Assembly: GCA_964503525.1 (NCBI GenBank)
Contig: CAZCZY010000043.1
Span: 1 to 33,088 of the forward strand
DNA length: 33,088 bases
Direction: 5' to 3'
From: CAZCZY01 sp964503525
GTDB taxonomy: Bacteria > Patescibacteriota > JAUYIX01
The notes under the pieces: model-generated
Told to the model about the DNA's origin: nothing
The model's input: the letters and a program-made list of their open reading frames with translations, nothing else
Database searches by the model: none
Program-made: the position numbers and the translations under genes
Shown here: positions 8,890-15,385 of the stretch, piece by piece
Layout: each line of letters opens with the position of its first letter
Position numbering within the stretch: position 1 is the first letter of the stretch

Positions 8890-9041
8890 GACAAACCTCC
8901 TTGACCACACATGGCCAAGTAAACGTGTAAACAAACTTGCTCTGAAGCCATTCTCCAGAACATCTATCTACGAGCCACCGCATTGGCAGCTCTGCCATAG
9001 ACAGATCACTGGAGACGACTTTTTTTGGAACGAACGAATCA

Positions 9042-9073
9042 CAGATAATTGCATCTTTTTTGGTGGATGTCAA
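9042..9073 (-). promoter_or_regulatory. Left copy of mirrored promoter module
   Basis: On the minus strand the order is TTGACA (9073-9068), seven bases, AAAAAGATGC (9060-9051), AAT, then TATCTG (9047-9042). The -35 to -10 spacing is 20 bases, the same as in the right copy. CGTTCC follows downstream. It would drive the gene at 7492-8889. Confidence 0.5.
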
Positions 9074-9100
9074 CGGTACGACCGTCGCACCGTGCAAGGG

Positions 9101-9132
9101 TTGACTTTAGCGTAAAAAGATGCCATTATAAT
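9101..9132 (+). promoter_or_regulatory. Right copy of mirrored promoter module
   Basis: TTGACT (9101-9106), seven bases, AAAAAGATGC (9114-9123), CAT, then a perfect TATAAT (9127-9132). The spacing of 20 bases is longer than the 17-base optimum. The identical spacing and inner 10-mer in the left copy suggest an activator or special sigma factor. It would drive the gene at 9213. Confidence 0.6.
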
Positions 9133-9212
9133 CGGTTTCGATTTTTCTGATTGTTCGTTCCAATAAAACAAGAACTCTCAAAGCGTACGACCGGCCACAT
9201 AAGGAGGCAGCA

Positions 9213-9878
9213 ATGCGAATGTTGTTGTTCATCGCGTTCATCGTGATTGCGCAGAGCGTGTGCCTGAGTGCCGATGCCAAGTCGATCTTTGACAAGGCCG
9301 AAGTCAAGCACGAGCGCTGGAAGCTCACGCAAAATCTCAAGAGCCTCGCCAACTACGACGTCGAGTGTGTGATGGGGCAGCGCACGAGTGGCGCGTTCTG
9401 TCTGGTTCACGAGCCCGAGCACCCGGAGCTGTGCCCGTCGCGCCTCATCGGTAACTTCGACGAAGACGGCGACTGGTCCGAGTGTGAGCCGGAGATGCGC
9501 AATGGCGAGAAGTATTGCGCAGAGCATGACCTGACCACGTGTTTAATGCTCGTGACCTGGACCCCGCCACTTGAGACCCTCGCGAGCAATACTGGCTCAA
9601 GCAGCCGCAGCTCGACCGGCGAGAATCCGATTGCCAAGATCTTTGGCCTGATGACGGGCAAGCCGATTGGCAAGTCGATGGGCTCAAATTCCAACAGCTC
9701 GAACCCCAACCTGTCTCTCCCCTGCAAAGTGCACACCCAGAACTGCGGGGTGATCACGGAAGGCTCCCTGCCAGGTGTCGGCAAGACCCTTGTCGAAGTC
9801 GGTGAGGTCGAGACCCGCGCGATGTTCAACAAGGCCCGGCACACCAGCTATGCCTACGTGGAGTTACCTAACTCGTAA
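9213..9878 (+). CDS. Secreted cysteine-containing protein, 221 aa
   Basis: No family is recognised. Residues 1-22 form a clear signal peptide (basic Arg2, hydrophobic core LLFIAFIVIAQSV, Ala-x-Ala-like end ADA). The mature protein contains many cysteines in short spacings (VECVMG, AFCLVH, ELCPSR, SECEPE, KYCAEH, TTCLML, PCKVH, NCGV), suggesting disulfides. A Ser/Asn/Gly-rich linker lies at about 125-165. A strong AAGGAGG ribosome site precedes ATG 9213, and a good terminator follows. It is divergent from, and probably co-regulated with, the OB-fold protein at 7492-8889. Its function in the envelope or outside the cell is unknown. Confidence 0.75.
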   Translation: MRMLLFIAFIVIAQSVCLSADAKSIFDKAEVKHERWKLTQNLKSLANYDVECVMGQRTSGAFCLVHEPEHPELCPSRLIGNFDEDGDWSECEPEMRNGEKYCAEHDLTTCLMLVTWTPPLETLASNTGSSSRSSTGENPIAKIFGLMTGKPIGKSMGSNSNSSNPNLSLPCKVHTQNCGVITEGSLPGVGKTLVEVGEVETRAMFNKARHTSYAYVELPNS

Positions 9879-9909
9879 CGCAAACCGCGCCATAGCGCAG
9901 CGCCACAAC

Positions 9910-9943
9910 AAAGCCCCTTCAAGTATCACTTGTCGGGGTTTTT
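9910..9943 (+). terminator. Intrinsic terminator after the secreted-protein gene
   Basis: AAAGCCCC (9910-9917) pairs with GGGGTTTT (9935-9942). An inner CAAGT/ACTTG stem sits between them and a T-rich tail follows. Confidence 0.85.
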
Positions 9944-9961
9944 CTTTTGCGCTGACTACTT

Positions 9962-9990
9962 TTGACATGACCACGTAGCTGCGATAGGGT
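9962..9990 (+). promoter_or_regulatory. Promoter of the rpsF-ssb-rpsR operon
   Basis: A consensus -35 TTGACA (9962-9967) lies 17 bases from TAGGGT (9985-9990). It sits between the upstream terminator and the structured rpsF leader. Confidence 0.6.
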
Positions 9991-10045
9991 GGGTTTATTC
10001 CGGACACCGCGGAGCTAACGCTCCCCGGCCTACCCCACGTCTGGA
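9986..10045 (+). promoter_or_regulatory. Structured rpsF leader, candidate S6:S18 autoregulatory site
   Basis: The leader folds around the hairpin GGAGC (10011-10015), TAAC, GCTCC (10020-10024). This is extended by CCG (10007-10009) with CGG (10026-10028), and closed by TCCGGAC (9999-10005) with GTCTGGA (10039-10045) or by the GTGGG/CCCAC arms further out. In known bacteria the S6:S18 pair binds a leader structure with an exposed CCG in its own mRNA. This leader has CCG triplets in suitable places, but identity with that motif is inference. Confidence 0.4.
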
Positions 10046-10078
10046 CCATTATTTTTTTAATTGTTCGCCACTGTTTTT

Positions 10079-10618
10079 ATGAAAAATTACGAATTACTTT
10101 TGATCATTTCCGGCAAAGTTGCAGAGAGTGACGTACCCGCCACGATCGTAGAAATCAAAAAGATTTTTACCAAAAATGACGCCAAGATTTTGGACGAAGC
10201 CATCTGGGGCACCATGAAGCTCGCTTACGAAATCAAACATCAGCGCACGGGCACGTATGTGTTATGGCATCTTAGTGTCGAACCCGCCAATGTCGGCGGA
10301 CTCAATGGGGATCTGCAAGTAGCCGATAATGTTTTGCGCTTTTTGTTAATCGACCAACCAACACATGGCAAGACGATTGATCCGCCCAACAAGCGGGTTG
10401 AGGAAAAAGAAGGAATGGGACCTGAAAAATCGAACAAGGGGACCGACAAATCTGGCGCGAGTGTAAAAAAAGAAAAGATGTCCACAGAATCCACAGGTTC
10501 TACCAAAGAGGCAGCGATTGTAAATACACCCGTAAAAGAAGCGGAAAGTGCCAAGAAACCGGCTTCGAGCGGAGATCTGGATACCAAACTTGACGAGATT
10601 TTAAAGGAACAAATTTAA
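10079..10618 (+). CDS. rpsF: 30S ribosomal protein S6, with long charged tail
   Basis: The frame is open from a TTG at 10061, but ATG 10079 (MKNYELLLIISGK) gives the canonical S6 N-terminus. Residues 1-95 carry the S6 ferredoxin-like fold: the central GTMKLAYEIKHQRTGTYVLWHLSVEP matches the family's KxLAYxIxxxxxGxYxxxxF strand pair. The last 85 residues are a low-complexity Lys/Glu/Ser/Thr tail, longer than in E. coli, whose role is unknown. S6 pairs with S18 on the platform of the 30S subunit. The gene opens the conserved rpsF-ssb-rpsR operon, 58 bases before ssb. Confidence 0.93.
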   Translation: MKNYELLLIISGKVAESDVPATIVEIKKIFTKNDAKILDEAIWGTMKLAYEIKHQRTGTYVLWHLSVEPANVGGLNGDLQVADNVLRFLLIDQPTHGKTIDPPNKRVEEKEGMGPEKSNKGTDKSGASVKKEKMSTESTGSTKEAAIVNTPVKEAESAKKPASSGDLDTKLDEILKEQI

Positions 10619-10676
10619 TCTTTTTTTAATAACCTCCGCGCTACGCTGGGGCTACTAATTCAATAACTTAAAAAGT

Positions 10677-11213
10677 ATGGACCTAAATAAAGTAATGATC
10701 ATCGGCAATGTAACCGCGGACCCCGAGTCCCGCAGTACTGGCGAGGGTCTCAATGTTTGTAGTTTTTCGGTCGCCACCAACTTGGTGTGGACCGATAAGA
10801 GCGGTCAAAAGCAACAGCGGCCGGAGTTTCATAACGTCGTGTCGTGGCGCAAACTGGCCGACATTTGCGCGCAATATTTAAAGAAGGGCAAAAAGGTGTA
10901 TATCGAGGGTCGTTTGCAGACGCATAATTGGCAAGGACAAGATGGCGTCAAGCGCTATAAGACCGAAATTATCGCCGATAATATGATTATGTTGTCGGGT
11001 GGCCCTGGGGCGCCGTCCGATGGTGCCACGGGTGTCGGTGGCAAAGCCGCAAGCTCAGATGCAGGGCTTCCGACGGTACAATTAGACGAAGAAATAAAAA
11101 ATGGACCTAAGAGCAGCAAGTCTAAAGCTGCACCGGCAACAGTAGCGGCCGGCGCTGGCAAGGACTCCAATTCTAATGAAGAGACAATAAATATTGAGGA
11201 CATTCCTTTTTAG
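10677..11213 (+). CDS. ssb: Single-stranded DNA-binding protein
   Basis: A 178-residue SSB. Residues 1-110 form the OB fold, starting MDLNKVMIIGNVTADPE and including FSVATN, the aromatic PEFHNVVSWRKLAD segment, YLKKGKKVYIEGRLQTHNW and a final TEIIADNMIML strand. A Gly/Ala/Ser-rich linker leads to the acidic C-terminal tip NIEDIPF, the conserved docking peptide for replication and repair partners. It lies between rpsF and rpsR as in many bacteria, 28 bases before rpsR, and is probably expressed from the rpsF promoter. Confidence 0.96.
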   Translation: MDLNKVMIIGNVTADPESRSTGEGLNVCSFSVATNLVWTDKSGQKQQRPEFHNVVSWRKLADICAQYLKKGKKVYIEGRLQTHNWQGQDGVKRYKTEIIADNMIMLSGGPGAPSDGATGVGGKAASSDAGLPTVQLDEEIKNGPKSSKSKAAPATVAAGAGKDSNSNEETINIEDIPF

Positions 11214-11241
11214 TTGAGCCTCAGCTAATAACACCAAACAT

Positions 11242-11481
11242 ATGGCAAACGTAATCACAGCACCAGTTCGAATAAAAACGTGTCCGTTCCACGGCAAAAA
11301 TGCGCTCACGCTTGACTACAAAGACACAAGACTACTGCGAAAGTTTGTTTCTTCGTACGCTAAGATTTTGCCGAAACGCCGTACGGGTACTTGCGCCAAG
11401 CATCAGCGCCAAGTAACGGCCGAGATAAAAAAGGCTCGCTTTATCGCACTCGTGCCGTTTGTTCCGGTCGAACAAAAGTAA
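11242..11481 (+). CDS. rpsR: 30S ribosomal protein S18
   Basis: A 79-residue S18. The core motif LDYKDTRLLRKFVSSYAKILPKRRTGTCAKHQRQVTAEIKKARFIALVPF is clear and contains the conserved YKD, R-x-L-x-x-F and H-Q-R-x-x-x-x-x-I-K-x-A-R elements (each shown here only in outline). A Cys pair (CPFHGKN and TCAKH) could bind zinc, as in the zinc-containing form of S18. It completes the rpsF-ssb-rpsR operon. Its TAA stop overlaps an AAGGAGG sequence that begins a possible leader for the next gene. Confidence 0.96.
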   Translation: MANVITAPVRIKTCPFHGKNALTLDYKDTRLLRKFVSSYAKILPKRRTGTCAKHQRQVTAEIKKARFIALVPFVPVEQK

Positions 11482-11494
11482 GGAGGACGTTGCG

Positions 11495-11518
11495 GTGGTT
11501 AGCACTGAGTTTTCTTAG
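11495..11518 (+). CDS. Possible 7-codon leader ORF before the RNHCP gene
   Basis: GTG 11495 follows a strong AAGGAGG (11479-11485) by nine bases and reads seven sense codons (M/V-V-S-T-E-F-S) to TAG 11516-11518. The next codon is GTG 11519, start of the RNHCP gene in the same frame. It could be a translation-coupling leader or the remnant of a longer N-terminus interrupted by a nonsense change. Confidence 0.3.
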   Translation: MVSTEFS

Positions 11519-11866
11519 GTGAACAGCCGAAAAAACTTTATAGCCAAAGGGCGTAACTCCGGTTTTACCTGCGCACACTGTGGTGCGCAGGTTTTGCGGC
11601 ATCCAACAAGTGTGCGCAACCACTGCCCAAAGTGTTTGTTCTCGTTGCACGTTGATGCAGTCGTACCCGGAGACCGTCAAGAATTGTGCGCGGGATTAAT
11701 GGAACCAAGTCGCCTAGAGATTGATAGTAAAAAACGGTATCGCTTGGGACACACCTGCCTAAAATGTGGCCAGGAGTCTATCAACGTGACAGCATCTGAT
11801 GACGATTTTGAAAAACTGCTAGCACTTGCGAAGCAAGTACAGGACTATCGCAGAAGCGAGAGATAG
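11519..11866 (+). CDS. RNHCP-domain protein
   Basis: A 115-residue zinc-ribbon-like protein named after its signature: HPTSVRNHCPKCLFSLHVD at about residues 39-57. A first Cys pair FTCAHCG lies near residue 18 and a third knuckle, HTCLKCGQ, near 82, giving four CxxC-type sites in total and implying zinc binding. A conserved G-D-R and C-x-G-x-M-x-P segment follows the signature. The function of RNHCP proteins is not established; the fold suggests nucleic-acid or ribosome contact. It starts at GTG 11519 directly after an in-frame TAG. It follows rpsR by 37 bases, and its 3' end overlaps the convergent gene at 11845 by 22 bases. Confidence 0.85.
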   Translation: MNSRKNFIAKGRNSGFTCAHCGAQVLRHPTSVRNHCPKCLFSLHVDAVVPGDRQELCAGLMEPSRLEIDSKKRYRLGHTCLKCGQESINVTASDDDFEKLLALAKQVQDYRRSER

Positions 11867-12693
11867 TGTTGCAGTGCCAGATTGACGCGATCTCCTTTTT
11901 GCAGGGCCTCAATCTCACTCGCCTTTTTTTGACGAAGCTCTGATTTTTGAGCAAGTAACCCTTCAACCGTAGTGGCCATACGATCGTAAAAAGGCAGTAG
12001 TTGCTTCTGATTGCGGCGCTCGGCTACTTTCCGATAGACAGCAAGTTGCATTTTGATTTGTTCGAGTACAAGTATTTGCACCGGGTCTTCCGCAAGCTCT
12101 TGGTCTTTACCCTCAGTCCAAAGTTGCGCCATACGATCGATATGCCGTTTTTCTACGCCGATCACAACGCGGGGAACATTTTTTAGTAATCCCATAAAGC
12201 CCAGCGCCTCAGAATTAAAGTATTTTACTTCGGCCATACGCCCGTGTTTGATTTCCCAACCGATTCGCTCCACTTTTTTCTTAACGCCAATGTCTGTGCT
12301 GTAGGTAACATCAATTGCAAATGCCAAATGGTAAGCCTCATTGTTGCCCTTACGGAATTCTACGATGCTATCGACACCATTTTTAATGTCATCAAAACGG
12401 GTCGGGCGGATCGGCGTTGCGTCCGGCCCCAACCATCCCTTGCCAGCCTGGTCATGCCACAGTCCCTCAAAGATCGTAGTGTGCGCACGCCCACGTCGTT
12501 GCTGTGGCGTTTCTTCGGATGCATAAAGCGCCTCAAGGCGTTCGACTTCCGCTTTATCAGCGGCAACGGATGACTCACCGTACAGTGTGGCAAATGGCTC
12601 CATTGATATCGCGTTCTTGCTCAACGCCTCGTTGGCCTTAGTCAACGCGGCCTCGGTCACAATTTCCGGAGGTCTCTGAGATTCCCTAAACAT
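11845..12693 (-). CDS. Hypothetical protein, 282 aa, possibly nuclease-like
   Basis: A soluble protein without membrane segments. The centre contains FDDIKNGVDSIVEFRK, then LAFAIDVTYS, and then a basic segment KKKVERIGWEIKHGRMAEVKYF. The two acidic beta-strand motifs faintly recall a PD-(D/E)xK nuclease core, but the catalytic Lys is not obvious, so this is only a guess. The C-terminal 80 residues are strongly helical and charged, probably coiled coil (from about VLEQIKMQLAVYRK to the end). The N-terminus is also helical. The gene lies downstream of recA on the same strand after a long hairpin, and converges on the RNHCP gene with a 22-base overlap. Similar proteins may be CPR-specific; I do not recognise a named family. 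Confidence 0.75.
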   Translation of the reverse strand: MFRESQRPPEIVTEAALTKANEALSKNAISMEPFATLYGESSVAADKAEVERLEALYASEETPQQRRGRAHTTIFEGLWHDQAGKGWLGPDATPIRPTRFDDIKNGVDSIVEFRKGNNEAYHLAFAIDVTYSTDIGVKKKVERIGWEIKHGRMAEVKYFNSEALGFMGLLKNVPRVVIGVEKRHIDRMAQLWTEGKDQELAEDPVQILVLEQIKMQLAVYRKVAERRNQKQLLPFYDRMATTVEGLLAQKSELRQKKASEIEALQKGDRVNLALQHYLSLLR

Positions 12694-12715
12694 TTGCGCG
12701 TGACTGAGCGTATGT

Positions 12716-12798
12716 GAATGGGCTGCGTTTCAATTGCGAGCGTAAGTCCGGCGCTGGCGCCGTTACTGGAGCGAGCAATTGGAAACGCAGCCCCATTA
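12716..12798. repeat. Long imperfect palindrome after recA
   Basis: An 83-base hairpin begins three bases beyond the recA stop. The arms 12720-12737 and 12775-12793 pair over 18 positions with a single bulge (GGGCTGCGTTTC and AATTGC with the complement). The outer AAT/ATT adds pairs, and an inner CGGCGC-TG-GCGCCG forms the tip. No T-run follows on the minus strand. It may end the recA transcript, be a REP-like element, or encode a structured RNA. Confidence 0.75.
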
Positions 12799-12800
12799 GG

Positions 12801-14021
12801 TTAATCCCCGGCAACTGCTGAGACCCCAATCGGTTCCCCGGTACGTTCGCGCTCCCGTACGACCGCCCAGATCCGTTTGGTTAACTCTTTAGCAATTTTG
12901 GGATTTTCCTTAAGAAATTGTTTGGCACCCTCGCGACCCTGCCCAAGCTGCAACCCGCTTTTGCCGTCTTGGTAGGACTCCCAGGTAAACCACGAGCCCG
13001 CTTTTTTTACGATGCCGTACAACATGCCAGTATCAATCAAATCGCCCTCCAAGTTAATACCCTGGTTGTACAAAATATCGAACTCGGCCGACCTAAACGG
13101 CGGCGCCACTTTATTTTTGACAATCTTTACCTTGGTACGATTTCCAATAATGCTGTCACCCAGTTTAAGTTGCGCGCGACGTCGTACTTCAATACGAACT
13201 GAAGAATAAAACTTGAGCGCCATACCACCAGTAGTTGTCTCTGGATTACCAAAAACGACGCCAATTTTCATACGCGTCTGATTGATAAATACGACGGTTG
13301 TGTTCGATTTCGCTACACTTCCCGTCAATTTACGGAGCGCTTGACTCATCAAGCGAGCGTGCAATCCCATGTGACTCTCGCCCATCTCGCCTTCAATTTC
13401 TGCGCGGGGTGTCAACGCGGCAACCGAGTCAATCACCACCACATCAACCGCGCTCGAGCGCACCAACGTCTCAACGATTTCGAGAGCTTGTTCGCCGTTG
13501 TCAGGTTGCGATATCAGAAGATCATCGATCTTGACTCCAATTTTCTTGGCATATTCTGGGTCTAGTGCGTGTTCTGCGTCGACATATGCAGCGATCCCAC
13601 CCTGTTTTTGTACACTCGCCACAATGTGCTGGGCGAGCGTCGTCTTACCCGAACTTTCTGGTCCATAGATTTCGATGACTCGCCCCTTGGGGACTCCAGC
13701 CACACCGAGGGCGATATCCAAGGAAATCGAGCCGGTTGGGATCGCGTCAACGTGGACGCGCTTGGCATCACCGAGTTTCATGATCGAACCATCGCCAAAA
13801 CGGGTACGGATTTGATCAACCGCGGCTAGAGCCGCCTTTGCGCGTGTAGAAAGCGCTTTGCCAGGTTTTGCGCCTACGATACCTTTTGCACTTACCACTG
13901 TCTGACTACCAACAGCCGCCTTAAACGCTTTGCCCGCCTTGGTAGGCATAGGCACATGCGCCGCGGGATTTATTACTGTCTTGGAAGCTTTTTTGCTCAT
14001 AACTGATGTTTTAGGGGACAT
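12801..14021 (-). CDS. recA: Recombinase RecA
   Basis: A 406-residue RecA, the strand-exchange ATPase for homologous recombination. Walker A GPESSGKTT is at residues 120-128, against about 66-74 in E. coli. The N-terminus therefore carries about 54 extra residues rich in Lys, Ala and Thr, with little predicted structure. The core then starts at the usual QIRTRFGDGSIMKLGD. Other marks are VVVIDSVAAL (Walker B), the loop-2 region NQTRMKIG and ETTTGGMALKFYSS. The strongly acidic tail of E. coli RecA is missing. A second ATG (MSKKAS) eight codons in could be the true start. It lies 93 bases downstream of the rodZ-like gene. Confidence 0.97.
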   Translation of the reverse strand: MSPKTSVMSKKASKTVINPAAHVPMPTKAGKAFKAAVGSQTVVSAKGIVGAKPGKALSTRAKAALAAVDQIRTRFGDGSIMKLGDAKRVHVDAIPTGSISLDIALGVAGVPKGRVIEIYGPESSGKTTLAQHIVASVQKQGGIAAYVDAEHALDPEYAKKIGVKIDDLLISQPDNGEQALEIVETLVRSSAVDVVVIDSVAALTPRAEIEGEMGESHMGLHARLMSQALRKLTGSVAKSNTTVVFINQTRMKIGVVFGNPETTTGGMALKFYSSVRIEVRRRAQLKLGDSIIGNRTKVKIVKNKVAPPFRSAEFDILYNQGINLEGDLIDTGMLYGIVKKAGSWFTWESYQDGKSGLQLGQGREGAKQFLKENPKIAKELTKRIWAVVRERERTGEPIGVSAVAGD

Positions 14022-14034
14022 AGAATAAAGTTAT

Positions 14035-14060
14035 TTGATTAAGGCTTTAAAGCTAATCAA
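14035..14060. promoter_or_regulatory. Palindrome upstream of recA, candidate operator
   Basis: The arms TTGATTA (14035-14041) and TAATCAA (14054-14060) flank an off-centre GCTTTAAAGC (14044-14053). A third half-site TTGATTAA is at 14074-14081. The palindrome ends 14 bases before the recA ATG on the minus strand, where an operator or leader structure could act. It does not match the known LexA boxes of E. coli or Bacillus. Confidence 0.45.
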
Positions 14061-14105
14061 GTATGTCCAACCCTTGATTAAAAAAACCTTAAATCGAGCA
14101 CGTTG

Positions 14106-14114
14106 TTATCCACA
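14106..14114 (+). promoter_or_regulatory. Perfect DnaA-box match
   Basis: The 9-mer TTATCCACA lies directly against the rodZ stop codon in the rodZ-recA gap. A single match in a 33-kb window can occur by chance, so binding is only a possibility. Confidence 0.3.
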
Positions 14115-15233
14115 CTACTGTCGAGATGCCGTCGCAGTCAAATCCTCGATGCTTAAATCGGGGGTAAACTCCAAGTCGCGAATAAACCCCTCCCCCAGCG
14201 AGCTTAGTTCTTTGCCTTTAAAGGCGATTCCGGTGTTTTGAGCTTTTCCCGTTGTCAGTCGGATCGAACCCTTACCACTAAAACTTTTTTGCGAGTTGGG
14301 TAGCTGTGTTCCGCGGAAGACATTTTTCCCATCGACCGTAACTTCGATCCAGGTAGCCTCGTCGTTGATCTTTACGGTTACCTCAACACCTTCTTCCGCG
14401 ATAGCCATTTCTTCATCTGTCTTGTCACCGTCAGCCGAGTTAGCGGTTCGTGACGAATCATTTTGATCTTTTACCGCGACCGGACTTAAGTTGGCCTGAA
14501 TATTCCGCACAATCTTGGTCTCGCGACCAAGTTTATTACTCGCGACGATTTCGATTTGATTGATGCCCGCCTGGAGGCTCAGGGTCTCGCGAAAATGTCC
14601 GATGTCGTCGACAAAAACCGCCTGACCGTTAATTGTAAGTTGTGCTTCCGGTTGTGTCTCGCCCACCACCACAATCGAACTATCCGTTACGGCGCGATCG
14701 CTTGTTGGCTCTTCGAGCATAAGCTTGGGTGGACGGCCGAGACTACTGACCGACAACCAGAGATATAAAGCGCCTGCGATTACGGCAAGACCGATGAGAC
14801 CCGAGCGCATCATCACTGGCGTGACTCTGACTCGTGGCAACAGTGGTCTGCGATCAGGAAATGTTTGTTCGATCCGAGGTTTTGCTACGCCTCGCAGACC
14901 CGACGCGCCTGCGACATTATTTTCAGCGACGCCTGTAGGGTTCGGAACGCTCATATGCTTGGCAATACCGCGCTCGCGCTCCCACTGCTCGATCACCGCG
15001 GCCTCATCAAGTCGCAAATAGCGCGCGTACGTGCTTATAAAGCCACGAATATAAATATCCGCGGGCAAGTGGCGACGAGCGCCACGCTCAAGGGCTTCTA
15101 AGTAGTGCGCTTGTACACCTGTTTCTTTGGCGACTCGCTCCATTGCAATTCCCAACGACAAACGACGTTGTTCGAGAATGTCTCCAACACTTTTAACTTG
15201 TGCTATTTTCTTGGTGAAAAAGCCGCTAACCAT
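14115..15233 (-). CDS. rodZ: RodZ-like transmembrane HTH protein
   Basis: A 372-residue cell-shape protein of the RodZ type. Residues 15-85 form the HTH_25 domain (VGDILEQRRLSLGIAMERVA, LEALERG, LPADIYIRGFISTYARYL). One membrane helix follows at about 143-163. Outside the membrane there is an Ig/glucodextranase-like beta domain at about 170-260 (VVVGETQPEAQLTINGQ). The C-terminal DUF4115-like domain from about 285 contains ATWIEVTVDGKNVFRG and IRLTTGKAQNTGIAFKG. RodZ links MreB to the envelope in rod-shaped bacteria. The extra Ig-like insert between helix and DUF4115 is common in CPR-type versions. It starts at ATG 15233, has a good promoter upstream, and precedes recA. Confidence 0.88.
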   Translation of the reverse strand: MVSGFFTKKIAQVKSVGDILEQRRLSLGIAMERVAKETGVQAHYLEALERGARRHLPADIYIRGFISTYARYLRLDEAAVIEQWERERGIAKHMSVPNPTGVAENNVAGASGLRGVAKPRIEQTFPDRRPLLPRVRVTPVMMRSGLIGLAVIAGALYLWLSVSSLGRPPKLMLEEPTSDRAVTDSSIVVVGETQPEAQLTINGQAVFVDDIGHFRETLSLQAGINQIEIVASNKLGRETKIVRNIQANLSPVAVKDQNDSSRTANSADGDKTDEEMAIAEEGVEVTVKINDEATWIEVTVDGKNVFRGTQLPNSQKSFSGKGSIRLTTGKAQNTGIAFKGKELSSLGEGFIRDLEFTPDLSIEDLTATASRQ

Positions 15234-15286
15234 GAGCGGTCATTAGTGAGCTCAAAGTGATCCCTGGAGAGTTTTTTAGCTCGCAA

Positions 15287-15315
15287 ACTTTACCAATCCT
15301 GGACGCACTCGTCAA
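15287..15315 (-). promoter_or_regulatory. Promoter of rodZ
   Basis: On the minus strand TTGACG (15315-15310) is 17 bases from TAAAGT (15292-15287). The ATG lies 53 bases further on. It would also serve recA if the genes are co-transcribed. Confidence 0.55.
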
Positions 15316-15385
15316 CCGTATTTAGCCCGAAAAAGCACACAAACATCACGTTTACGGGGTTACGAATTGTGATTTTTCTGTGGAA

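Larger units (their letters stand above)
8890..9212. promoter_or_regulatory. 323-base divergent intergenic region
   Basis: No gene is seen. The region holds the two ribosome sites (AAGGAGG near 8902 on minus; AAGGAGG near 9201 on plus) and, in the middle, nested inverted repeats. These are 9025-9041 with 9148-9163, 9051-9060 with 9114-9123 (perfect, 10 bases), 9069-9074 with 9100-9105 (perfect, 6 bases), and a central ACGGT-ACG-ACCGT at 9073-9085. The symmetry arises from two divergent copies of one promoter module. Confidence 0.75.

Noticed and set aside
9025..9163. MITE (short transposable element) with terminal inverted repeats
   Set aside because: The symmetry is fully explained by two divergent promoter copies with functional -35/-10 boxes and no target-site duplication was seen. 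A genome search could reopen this.
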